DNA from: Tychonema litorale BBK16
GTDB lineage: Bacteria; Cyanobacteriota; Cyanobacteriia; Cyanobacteriales; Microcoleaceae
Assembly: GCF_021648855.1 (NCBI RefSeq)
Contig: NZ_JAKJHX010000115.1
Coordinates: 1,074-17,179, forward strand
DNA length: 16,106 bases
Direction of reading: 5' to 3'
Translations under genes and position numbers: made by a program
Notes under the pieces: model-generated
What the model was told of the DNA's origin: nothing
What the model saw: the letters and a program-made list of their open reading frames with translations, nothing else
Database searches by the model: none
Part shown: positions 7,483 to 14,036 of the stretch, in pieces
Layout of the letters: each line of letters starts with the position of its first letter
Numbering within the stretch: position 1 is the stretch's first letter

Positions 7483-8415
7483 ATGTACATACCAGATTCG
7501 CAATCTTCCCAAGCAAAAGCGTTGCCGACGATGTACGATCTACCCAGTGAAGACCCGGAGGATACTGGGTTTGACGAATATCATCGATGGCAAGCACAAC
7601 TTTTGTCTGCTAGCTGCATTCCTTCTAATTATCCAGCCGATCGCATATTTTCGGCCGGCAATTTGTATCTATACTACGACTCCAACCATCCCAATTGGTA
7701 CAAAAGACCTGATTGGTACTTCGTTGTGGGCGTTTCGAGATTTTACCAAGACAGAGACTTGCGCCAAAGTTACGTGATTTGGGATGAAGCAGTCAATCCT
7801 TTAATTGCGATCGAATTTCTATCACCAAGTACGGAAGATGAAGATTTGGGGCTGACAGAATCAGAACCAAACAAACCACCGACTAAGTGGCAGGTTTACG
7901 AGAGAATTTTGAAAATCCCTTATTACTTTGTGTTTAGCAAATACAACAACCAATTGAGAGTTTTTCACTTAATTGGCAACCGTTACCGCGAACAAGTGTT
8001 AACAGGTTCTCGATTCTGGATACCGGAAATCCAGTTAAGTTTGGGTTTGTGGGAAGGCGATTTTCTGCAAAATGAAAGGTTGTGGCTGCGTTGGTACGAT
8101 CTGAATGGGAATTTGGTTCCTACTCCCGAAGAATCTGCAAAAAAGCAAGCTAAGTTAGAAAGCCAACGAGCTGAATTGGAACGCCAACGAGCTGAGTTTG
8201 AAAGGCAACAAGCTGAAATTGAAAGGCAACGTGCTGAATCAGAAAAACAGCAAGCTGATTCAGAAAGGCAACGTGCTGAATTTGAAAAGCAGCAAGCCGA
8301 ATCTGAAAGGCAACGTGCTGAATTTGAAAAGCAGCAAGCTGAATCAGAAAGGGAGCGAGCAAATCGTTTAGCCGATCGCCTCCGAGCAATGGGCATTAAT
8401 CCCGATGAGCTCTAA
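7483..8415 (+). CDS. Uma2 family (DUF820) endonuclease-like protein with heptad tail
   Basis: A 310-aa protein of the Uma2/DUF820 family, which has a PD-(D/E)XK nuclease-like fold and is hugely expanded in cyanobacteria; the biological role is unknown. The core shows RPDWYFVVGV (Asp77), NPLIAIEFLSPST (Glu111) and KWQVYERILKIPYYFVF (Lys135), placing an Asp/Glu/Lys set as expected for the fold. From residue 228 to 290 there are nine heptads of the form Q(R/Q)A(E/D)xE(R/K), a predicted charged coiled coil, followed by LADRLRAMGINPDEL, a tail common in this family. The ATG at 7483 is chosen because the upstream frame back to a GTG at 7372 overlaps the pseudogene and has no family similarity. An AGGGA at 7465-7469 is rather far upstream. 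It is monocistronic. Confidence 0.88.
   Translation: MYIPDSQSSQAKALPTMYDLPSEDPEDTGFDEYHRWQAQLLSASCIPSNYPADRIFSAGNLYLYYDSNHPNWYKRPDWYFVVGVSRFYQDRDLRQSYVIWDEAVNPLIAIEFLSPSTEDEDLGLTESEPNKPPTKWQVYERILKIPYYFVFSKYNNQLRVFHLIGNRYREQVLTGSRFWIPEIQLSLGLWEGDFLQNERLWLRWYDLNGNLVPTPEESAKKQAKLESQRAELERQRAEFERQQAEIERQRAESEKQQADSERQRAEFEKQQAESERQRAEFEKQQAESERERANRLADRLRAMGINPDEL
8164..8352 (+). repeat. Nine 21-bp coding repeats (coiled-coil heptads)
   Basis: Nine in-frame 21-bp units encode the heptads of the Uma2-like protein. QRA and QQA units mostly alternate, giving a 42-bp period; the last two 42-bp blocks (about 8270-8353) are nearly identical at DNA level, pointing to recent slippage or unequal recombination. 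The low complexity also keeps other frames open, which explains long antisense frames here. Confidence 0.9.
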
Positions 8416-8459
8416 AATTAAATAATCGGACTTTCTTTGTCATCCCACAATAACATTAC

Positions 8460-8514
8460 TTTGTAGTCAGGACTAAATTCCTAAGCATTCAAGGACTAAA
8501 GTCCTCGCTACAAA
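8460..8514. repeat. Nested palindromic repeat, family B
   Basis: Two 23-bp arms (8460-8482 and 8492-8514) form an imperfect inverted repeat bounded by TTTGTAG and CTACAAA around a 9-bp loop. The right arm is itself palindromic (AGGACTAAAGTCCT). The design parallels family A but the sequence is unrelated. It lies between the Uma2-like and TPR genes. Confidence 0.85.
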
Positions 8515-8597
8515 CATTCTTTTAAACTGTAAAATGAAATACTAGCGTCAAATGCTGCTAGCACTGCCCATAAAAAATTATTAACTAAAAATAAATT

Positions 8598-10466
8598 ATG
8601 CCAGAATCTACCTCATTGCGCGATCGCTACTTAGCCCTTATCGACAAAATCGTCGAAATCACCCTCAAGGGTCAAATTCGCTCGAAAGAACAAGTATATC
8701 AAATGCTCGTCCAAGACATCGGCACCGGCACCGGCGAAATTTTTGAACGGTGTTTCGGAGAGCGCCTGGATGCCACCGAAAACCTGCTCGAAAATGAAAA
8801 GGACGAAATCAAACAAGCTAAAGCAAATCGTACCCTCAGAGCGCTAAAAACCATCCAAGGAGAATGGGAACGCTGGCAAAAGGATAACCGAGTTTCCAGT
8901 GCGATCGCATCTGCCATCCAACAAATCCTTACCGCCGAATCTAACACCCGTCTCCTAACATTATTCCAAGTAATCGATCCCAACAAAGAGCTTCCTCTGA
9001 CTCTCGATCAATTGCAGCAATTAGCAAAATCATTGCACCAACAAATGCTGCAAACTTCCAATCCTGAAACCGAGCGAGACTTGCAGCAAATCACCGCTGG
9101 GATTGCCAAAGGTTTAGAATCTTGGCAACGATTGGAACCGGAACTCGTGGGCTGGATTTATCAGCCACAGCAGCTAGGATTTGGCGCTAGTCCCGAACAA
9201 AATGGGCCTTGGGCTTTTTGGGCAAAAAAGGTGAAAAGTCCGTTTCCTCACGCTCTTTTGCAGACAATTGCGATCGGTGAATCGATAGTTGAATTAGCTG
9301 CGAAACAATCGAGTTTAGAATTGGGTGCTTTGGTGGAATTAGCGATTATTTTGCAGTGCTTGCAGCGGGCGTTAGCGACATGGTTTGATAAGCAAGTTTA
9401 TGATTCCAAAGTGTCAACGAAAGCTTCAATTTCTACTTACATTACTTTCTCAGTAATTTGGAGTCAGTTAGCCAGCGGATTTAATAATTCTACCAAAAGC
9501 GGCGAACAGTTAGCAAATGCTTGTTTTCAAGTAACGTTACAAATTTTGCGCGCTTTTTCTCAGCGAGAATACTTTCCGCTTTATGGTGGGATTTTTGCCT
9601 CGTTTGATGGTAAAGGTTTGCGGCACACTTTGGAGTATTTGGATGAACCGCTGCGACGGGTAGAAGGTACTCAAGCTAAGGCTCGAATTCTGACGCTTTT
9701 GGGTTATTCGATGCGGGCTGTGGGTGCTTATGAGCGATCGATTTTACTACACAAAGAAGCGCTAGAAATTGCCCGTTTGGAAGATGATAAAGCCTGCGAA
9801 GTTGCCAACCTAAATCATATCAGCCGCAACTATGTTTCTCAGAAAAACTATCAGGAAGCGATCAATTACAGTCAGCGGGCTTTAATTATGGCACGACAAA
9901 CAGGTGAGCGGCAAGGTGAGGCGAATGCGCTGGCTAATTTGGGTTATAGCGAGGTGTTTCAGGCGCGACAGTTGGAGGATGTGGAACCGGAAGTGTATGA
10001 AAGTGCGATCAATTATTTGGAGCAAGGTTTGTTGCTTTCGGAAAGGTTGGGAGATAGGCAAAGTCAAGCTTTTTGTTCCAGCAGTCTGGGAATTGCGAAA
10101 ATTGCGTTGAAAAATTCCGAAAGTGCGATCGAATATTTGGTCAAAGGTTGGCAAGCTGCCCAATTCTCCGGGGACTTGTATTTGCAAGGTCTGAATTTGG
10201 CTTATTTAGCTCAGGCTTATTATAGCATTAATGAGTTGGAAAAAGCGATATTTGCTGGCAGTTTGGGAATGTATACTTTGGAGCAAATTGGGGCGATGGA
10301 GTGGCGTCAATCGGCGGGTTTACTTACGATTTTGCGAGGACAAATGGGGGCTGAGGCTTTTAAAGAGTCTCTGTCTAAGAGTCGAGGAAGTATCATTCCG
10401 GCGATCGGTGTTGATGGCTATGATCATATCCCAGAATTGTTGGAAAAATATCAGCAATCTATTTGA
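8598..10466 (+). CDS. Tetratricopeptide repeat protein
   Basis: A 622-aa protein with no signal peptide or membrane segment. Residues 1-100 are charged and helical (KANRTLRALKTIQGEWERWQ). Residues 180-350 form a conserved-looking region with GWIYQPQQLGFG and PWAFWAKKVKSPFPHALLQ that I recognise only as common to unnamed cyanobacterial TPR proteins. Residues about 360-560 carry TPR units: YERSILLHKEALEIAR, YQEAINYSQRALIMARQ, a longer unit around YESAINYLEQGLLLSERLGD, SAIEYLVKGWQAAQ and LEKAIFAGSLGMYTL. TPRs make protein-binding superhelices, so a scaffold role is likely; no enzymatic motif is visible. The ATG at 8598 follows an A/T-rich leader without a clear Shine-Dalgarno. It stands alone, flanked by repeats on both sides. 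Confidence 0.87.
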   Translation: MPESTSLRDRYLALIDKIVEITLKGQIRSKEQVYQMLVQDIGTGTGEIFERCFGERLDATENLLENEKDEIKQAKANRTLRALKTIQGEWERWQKDNRVSSAIASAIQQILTAESNTRLLTLFQVIDPNKELPLTLDQLQQLAKSLHQQMLQTSNPETERDLQQITAGIAKGLESWQRLEPELVGWIYQPQQLGFGASPEQNGPWAFWAKKVKSPFPHALLQTIAIGESIVELAAKQSSLELGALVELAIILQCLQRALATWFDKQVYDSKVSTKASISTYITFSVIWSQLASGFNNSTKSGEQLANACFQVTLQILRAFSQREYFPLYGGIFASFDGKGLRHTLEYLDEPLRRVEGTQAKARILTLLGYSMRAVGAYERSILLHKEALEIARLEDDKACEVANLNHISRNYVSQKNYQEAINYSQRALIMARQTGERQGEANALANLGYSEVFQARQLEDVEPEVYESAINYLEQGLLLSERLGDRQSQAFCSSSLGIAKIALKNSESAIEYLVKGWQAAQFSGDLYLQGLNLAYLAQAYYSINELEKAIFAGSLGMYTLEQIGAMEWRQSAGLLTILRGQMGAEAFKESLSKSRGSIIPAIGVDGYDHIPELLEKYQQSI

Positions 10467-10559
10467 TATTAAAATCTCTTACTCGATTTCAAGAGACTGT
10501 TGGCGAATGTACGAGCGGTTTCATATCAATTCTGGTTCCACAGTCAGGTAATTTTGACG

Positions 10560-10593
10560 GTTGACAGTTAACAGTTAACTGTTAACTGTCAAC
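10560..10593. repeat. Perfect 34-bp palindrome built from heptamers
   Basis: Two 17-bp halves form a perfect uninterrupted palindrome. The sequence is made of 7-bp steps (TTGACAG, TTAACAG, TTAACTG, TTAACTG, TCAA), so it is also a short heptameric tandem repeat. It lies 94 bp after the TPR gene stop. With no loop and no U-run it is a poor standard terminator, though it could extrude as a cruciform. Confidence 0.92.
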
Positions 10594-10716
10594 TCGAATT
10601 TACAACTTTTCCTCCACGCGACTGGTCATCAATCATCCCAAATTCCAAATTGTGATCTCTACCTAAAGGAAGACAAATTTAAACCCAGTAAGTGTAAAAA
10701 TTTATGTAGCGAAATG

Positions 10717-11118
10717 TTAACGAGAGACATCCTGGGAATTCCCACTCCCATTTACCCATTCTAAAAATCCTTGTTGAAACGAATTCTGGCGTGGCAACGA
10801 TTGATCGGTCGTGACGATCGCAAATCCTAAAAATACAGCACTGCCCAAAAGAGCCAATAACGGAAAATGCTTCCCAATCCCCAAATCGCGCTGAATGCGA
10901 GCTAGGGGCCTGCTCTCGCGTCTGAGCATCTTCCCCACGGTTAATTGTTTCAAGCTAAAAGGATCGCGGACAAAATGGCCACTCCAGCTAATTACCAAGT
11001 GGGAATGACAGTGGGGACAACTGAATAGTCCGCTAACCATCCCCACTGGGCCGACGACGCTGGAACGGTGGCAAATCGGGCAAGTGACAGAATGAGTGTT
11101 ATATGTGGGAGCGTTCAT
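10717..11118 (-). CDS. Zinc-ribbon, single-pass membrane protein of unknown function
   Basis: A 133-aa hypothetical protein. The N-terminus has two CxxC knuckles, CPIC at 13-16 and CPHC at 34-37, separated by 17 residues, as in a zinc ribbon. A basic middle part (MLRRESRPLARIQRDLG, 64-80) precedes one membrane segment (FPLLALLGSAVFLGFAIV, 85-102) and a short polar tail. The ATG at 11116-11118 is chosen over a TTG ten codons upstream, since the zinc ribbon begins just after it. It follows surE on the same strand after a 97-bp gap and could be co-transcribed. I do not recognise a named family; a zinc-ribbon anchored at the cytoplasmic face is all that can be supported. Confidence 0.75.
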   Translation of the reverse strand: MNAPTYNTHSVTCPICHRSSVVGPVGMVSGLFSCPHCHSHLVISWSGHFVRDPFSLKQLTVGKMLRRESRPLARIQRDLGIGKHFPLLALLGSAVFLGFAIVTTDQSLPRQNSFQQGFLEWVNGSGNSQDVSR

Positions 11119-11215
11119 AACTGTTTTTCTTGAGTAAAAAACCAACAACCAATTGAGAGCCTGCGCTAAGGTCTAGGGCATAGATCTGAAGAAGTACCTT
11201 TCCTTAATTCTTAGT

Positions 11216-12049
11216 TTACTCCTCATATCCGCCCGATCGGATCTCACTAGCCCGAAAATCTTTAAATTCCCAATCCCGTAAAGAGTGCAAGTCCGCACCA
11301 CAGGTGAGATTGTATTGCAACGGAGTAACGGTAATTTTATGGTCGCGAATAGCTTGTACATCTGTAGGAATATCATGCGGTATAGCCAGATCGGGGGTTT
11401 CTTCCACATCTTCTAACAATTCCCCCGCTAGCCAATAATAAGTTTTGCCGCGCGGATCGGTGCGTTTTTGAAATATGTCGAAATAGCGGCGAATCCCTTG
11501 ACGGGCGATCGCCACTCCGGTAATTTCTGCTTGTTTAACCGCCGGTATATTCACATTCAACAGCATCGGTTTTGCCATTGGTTGTTTTTCCAACTGTGCG
11601 AGCAAAGTCACCGCAAAATTCACCGCAGGCTCAAATTCCTGGGAAGTATAGCTCGCAAGGCTGAAAGCAATGCTGGGAATGCCTTCCATAAATCCTTCCA
11701 TTGCCGCCGAAACAGTCCCCGAACAGAGGATATCCGTTCCTAAATTCGGGCCGTGATTAATGCCAGCAATCACAAAATCTGGCGGTTTGTCAACTAAAGC
11801 CCACAAAGCTAGTTTCACGCAGTCAGCCGGAGTGCCCGAACAAGCCCAAGCTTTGACTGCTGGGTCAAAAATAGATTCGACAATATCCGCACGGATGGGT
11901 TGGTGCAGGGTGAGCCCGTGGCCGGTGGCTGAGCGCTCTCTGTCGGGACAAACTACGCTCACTTCGTGACCGGCGGCGGCGAGTGCGTTGGCGAGACTGC
12001 GGATACCTTGTGCAAAAATGCCGTCGTCGTTGCTAATTAAAAGTTTCAT
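11216..12049 (-). CDS. surE: 5'/3'-nucleotidase SurE
   Basis: A 277-aa SurE-family, metal-dependent phosphatase that removes phosphate from nucleoside 5'- and 3'-monophosphates in the cytosol. The metal site is intact: NDDG with Asp8 and Asp9, Ser40 in [12 protein letters not shown], and Asn98 in [18 protein letters not shown]. The characteristic [12 protein letters not shown] segment is at 71-82. Length fits the family. The ATG at 12047-12049 is the only sensible start because [10 protein letters not shown] is the canonical N-terminus. It is divergent from pheS, with 115 bp between the two starts, and is followed by the zinc-ribbon gene. The C-terminal end ([10 protein letters not shown]) is ordinary. 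Confidence 0.97.
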   Translation of the reverse strand: MKLLISNDDGIFAQGIRSLANALAAAGHEVSVVCPDRERSATGHGLTLHQPIRADIVESIFDPAVKAWACSGTPADCVKLALWALVDKPPDFVIAGINHGPNLGTDILCSGTVSAAMEGFMEGIPSIAFSLASYTSQEFEPAVNFAVTLLAQLEKQPMAKPMLLNVNIPAVKQAEITGVAIARQGIRRYFDIFQKRTDPRGKTYYWLAGELLEDVEETPDLAIPHDIPTDVQAIRDHKITVTPLQYNLTCGADLHSLRDWEFKDFRASEIRSGGYEE

Positions 12050-12130
12050 GAAAAGTTTTGTAGGCCTGAGAACAATACTAAACTATATTCAAGATTGCGC
12101 TAAACTCAGCTTGGCTCAAAATAGCCTTCA

Positions 12131-12161
12131 ATCTAAAATCTAAAATCTAAAATCTAAAATC
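12131..12161. repeat. Heptamer tandem repeat (ATCTAAA, 4.4 copies) abutting the pheS start
   Basis: Four perfect ATCTAAA units plus ATC end three bases before the pheS ATG. The array occupies the whole zone where a ribosome-binding site would be and contains no Shine-Dalgarno. It fits the short tandemly repeated repetitive (STRR) heptamers known from filamentous cyanobacteria. Confidence 0.93.
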
Positions 12162-12164
12162 AAT

Positions 12165-13169
12165 ATGACTGTCCAGCTAAGCGACATTGAAACTCAACTA
12201 GAAACCCTAGGCCAAGAAGCCAAAAGTGCGATCGCAACCACCGATACCCTCGAACAACTCGAACAGTTGCGCGTCAATTACCTCGGCAAAAAAGGTCAAC
12301 TATCTCAAGTTTTAGGCATGATGGGCAAACTAGCGCCGGATCAGCGGCCGAAACTAGGTGCGATCGCCAACACCGTCAAAGAAGCCCTACAAACCGACTT
12401 AGAAGACAAACGCACCAGTCTCCAAACCGCCCAAATCCAAGCCAAATTAGCCTCGGAAACCCTCGATGTCACCATGCCAGGGATTTTCAGTCCCCAAGGT
12501 CGAATTCACCCCTTAAACAGCGTTATAGACCGCGCTTTAGATATCTTTGTTGGCCTCGGCTACACCGTCGCCAACGGGCCCGAAATGGAAACAGATTATT
12601 ACAATTTCGAGGCATTAAACACTCCGCCAGACCACCCAGCGCGGGATATGCAAGATACCTTTTACCTCCCAGGCGGCAACTTGCTACGGACTCAAACATC
12701 CTCTGTACAAATTCGCTACATGGAACAGAATAAACCGCCGATTCGGATTGTCTCTCCCGGCCGCGTTTACCGCCGTGATACCGTCGATGCTACCCACGCC
12801 GCAGTCTTCCATCAAATAGAACTTTTGGCAATAGATGAAGGGCTGACCTTTACTGACTTGAAAGGCACAATCAAAGAGTTTTTGCGGCAAATGTTCGGGC
12901 AAGATTTGCCCATTCGTTTTCGCACGAGTTACTTTCCATTTACAGAACCTTCTGCCGAAGTTGATTTGCAGTGGAATGGCAAATGGCTAGAAGTTTTAGG
13001 TTGCGGTATGGTCGATCCTAATGTTCTCAAAGGAGTTGGTTTAGACCCTGAAAAATACAGTGGTTTTGCGGCAGGCTTTGGAGTTGAGCGATTCGCAATG
13101 GTACTGCATGAAATTGACGATATTCGTCGAGTTTATGCTAGCGATTTACGCTTTTTACGCCAATTTTAA
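12165..13169 (+). CDS. pheS: Phenylalanine--tRNA ligase alpha subunit
   Basis: A 334-aa catalytic alpha subunit of the alpha2beta2 phenylalanyl-tRNA synthetase; the beta subunit gene (pheT) is not in the window. Residues 1-95 are the tRNA-binding coiled coil ([14 protein letters not shown]). The class II core follows: motif 1 near [19 protein letters not shown] (115-133), then [42 protein letters not shown] is next (197-217), then motif 2 [19 protein letters not shown] (251-269) and motif 3 [20 protein letters not shown] (300-319). Length is normal. The ATG lies immediately after a heptamer array with no Shine-Dalgarno. The gene is divergent from surE and is followed by dispersed repeats rather than pheT, so the two subunits are encoded apart, as is common in cyanobacteria. 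Confidence 0.98.
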   Translation: MTVQLSDIETQLETLGQEAKSAIATTDTLEQLEQLRVNYLGKKGQLSQVLGMMGKLAPDQRPKLGAIANTVKEALQTDLEDKRTSLQTAQIQAKLASETLDVTMPGIFSPQGRIHPLNSVIDRALDIFVGLGYTVANGPEMETDYYNFEALNTPPDHPARDMQDTFYLPGGNLLRTQTSSVQIRYMEQNKPPIRIVSPGRVYRRDTVDATHAAVFHQIELLAIDEGLTFTDLKGTIKEFLRQMFGQDLPIRFRTSYFPFTEPSAEVDLQWNGKWLEVLGCGMVDPNVLKGVGLDPEKYSGFAAGFGVERFAMVLHEIDDIRRVYASDLRFLRQF

Positions 13170-13195
13170 CTCGCGGGAGAGAGCTACTTTATTTC

Positions 13196-13257
13196 GTACC
13201 CTGAGCGAAGTCGAAGGGCCTTCCTTGTACCCTGAGCGTAGTCGAAGGGTCTTCTAT
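13196..13257. repeat. Two tandem 31-bp repeats (CCCTGAGCG..GTCGAAGGG)
   Basis: Two adjacent 31-bp units (13196-13226 and 13227-13257) differ at four positions. Both carry GTACCCTGAGCG followed two bases later by GTCGAAGGG, a motif I recall as a widespread intergenic repeat in several bacterial phyla. They lie 26 bp after the pheS stop. Confidence 0.85.
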
Positions 13258-13281
13258 ACCAGTTCTCGAAAAAGTGAGGTA

Positions 13282-13328
13282 TGCCCTATTCCCTATGCCC
13301 TATGCCCTATTCCCTATGCCCTATTCCC
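13282..13328. repeat. Heptamer tandem repeat (TGCCCTA/TTCCCTA), 6.7 copies
   Basis: Seven-base units in the order TGCCCTA, TTCCCTA, TGCCCTA, TGCCCTA, TTCCCTA, TGCCCTA, TTCCC. The array ends 18 bp before the ATG of the ABA4-like gene. An open frame through it (MPYSLCP repeated) is an artefact of the repeat. Confidence 0.92.
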
Positions 13329-13346
13329 AGAAACCAACAACAAACT

Positions 13347-13802
13347 ATGACACCCGAACTAATTTTTACAGTAGGAAACCTCTTCGTTTTGCCCTTCTGG
13401 GCAATCATGATCTTATTACCAAACTGGGGAATCACGCGAAAAGTGATGAATTCTTTCATCCCCTTTGTATTGCTAGCCCTCATGTACATCTATTTGTTTG
13501 CTAGCAGCATCACCCCAGAAAATGCCGCAGCTTTGTCAAATCCCAAACTCGCAGATATTGCCAAATTTCTTGGGGAAGAAACCGCAGCAGCTACAGGATG
13601 GATACATTTTTTAGTAATGGATTTGTTTGTCGGGCGTTGGATTTATTTAGAAGGACAACGCACCGGAGTTTGGACGATTCATTCTCTGGCATTGTGTCTA
13701 TTTGCCGGCCCGATAGGATTGCTTTCTCATATTTTAACCCATTGGATAACTCAGCAATTTTTCCCTAGTTCTGAATCGGCTACCACCACAGTAGAAACAT
13801 AA
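13347..13802 (+). CDS. ABA4-like (DUF4281) membrane protein
   Basis: A 151-aa integral membrane protein of the ABA4/DUF4281 family. The plant member ABA4 is required for neoxanthin formation in plastids; the function of the cyanobacterial members is not settled, so no carotenoid step is assigned. About four membrane segments lie at 5-25, 36-54, 84-101 and 110-132. The family-typical block GWIHFLVMDLFVGRWIYLEG (84-103) carries conserved His and Asp, followed by AGPIGLLSH (120-128). The ATG at 13347 is chosen because the frame upstream is a translated heptamer array; no strong Shine-Dalgarno is present. It follows pheS at 177 bp across repeat DNA, probably with its own promoter. The polar C-terminal tail (SSESATTTVET) is unconserved in appearance. 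Confidence 0.86.
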   Translation: MTPELIFTVGNLFVLPFWAIMILLPNWGITRKVMNSFIPFVLLALMYIYLFASSITPENAAALSNPKLADIAKFLGEETAAATGWIHFLVMDLFVGRWIYLEGQRTGVWTIHSLALCLFAGPIGLLSHILTHWITQQFFPSSESATTTVET

Positions 13803-13809
13803 GTTTCCC

Positions 13810-13835
13810 GTTGCATCGGAATGTTGCATCGGAAT
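13810..13835. repeat. 13-bp direct duplication
   Basis: GTTGCATCGGAAT occurs twice in tandem just after the ABA4-like stop codon. The second unit begins a stretch similar to the flank of the family A repeat near position 598 on the opposite strand. Confidence 0.8.
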
Positions 13836-13857
13836 CAATATTAGCCGAAATTAATGA

Positions 13858-13882
13858 GGAGACAGCAGTGCCGTCTCCCTAC
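13858..13882. repeat. Family A palindromic repeat, solo arm (copy 3)
   Basis: A single 25-bp arm (core GACAGCAGTGCCGTCTCC) followed by the loop-like AATTAATT, but with no second arm. About 35 bp to its left (from 13821) matches the reverse complement of the right flank of copy 1, including ATCGGAAT, AATATTA and CCGAAAT. The missing arm is replaced by an unrelated hairpin at 13900. Confidence 0.82.
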
Positions 13883-13899
13883 AATTAATTTTCGGTGGT

Positions 13900-13962
13900 G
13901 TCGGGGCGGGTTTATCTAGATTGTTGATAATAGTTAGATATTGTTCCTAAACCCGCCCCGAC
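13900..13962. repeat. 15-bp perfect inverted repeat (GTCGGGGCGGGTTTA)
   Basis: Arms 13900-13914 and 13948-13962 are perfectly complementary, GTCGGGGCGGGTTTA and its reverse complement, separated by a 33-bp A/T-rich interior. It may end transcription from the ABA4-like gene or the converging ABC ATPase gene, but there is no U-run. A partial arm, GGGCGGGTTTTAGGG, recurs at 15981. Confidence 0.85.
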
Positions 13963-14012
13963 AGGATGTATGAAAGAGATTGAAAAAACCCGGTTTCTTT
14001 GGTTTTGATTGT

Positions 14013-14033
14013 GAGTGGGTTTCGACTCCACTC
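14013..14033. terminator. Hairpin at the 3' end of the ABC ATPase gene
   Basis: GAGTGG and CCACTC pair around a 9-nt loop, just past the ATPase stop codon (14037-14039). Downstream on the minus strand, AAACCGGGTTTTTT (about 13983-13996) forms a small stem ending in a U-run. Together they are the best candidate for leftward termination of the ABC operon. The second piece resembles a dispersed repeat of Microcoleus-type genomes, so the role is uncertain. Confidence 0.4.
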
Positions 14034-14036
14034 AAC

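Noticed and set aside
7983..8396. Long leftward open frames across the Uma2 gene tail
   Set aside because: They are antisense readings of the 21-bp heptad repeats; low-complexity Ser/Cys/Arg composition with no independent gene features.
9882..10551. Alternative-frame open frames over and just after the TPR gene 3' half
   Set aside because: Overlapped by the TPR coding sequence, Trp/Arg-rich or antisense, with no supporting motif.
10467..10716. Search for a tRNA or small RNA in the gap after the TPR gene
   Set aside because: Apart from the palindrome I see no cloverleaf, promoter or structured element; the same is true of the other gaps.
12050..12130. Promoter pair between surE and pheS
   Set aside because: TATATT at 12084-12089 is -10-like, but the only -35-like hexamer is 20 bp away, so I could not support a call on either strand.
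13281..13346. N-terminal extension of the ABA4-like protein (MPYSLCP repeated)
   Set aside because: It is a translation of the heptamer array and not a conserved N-terminus.
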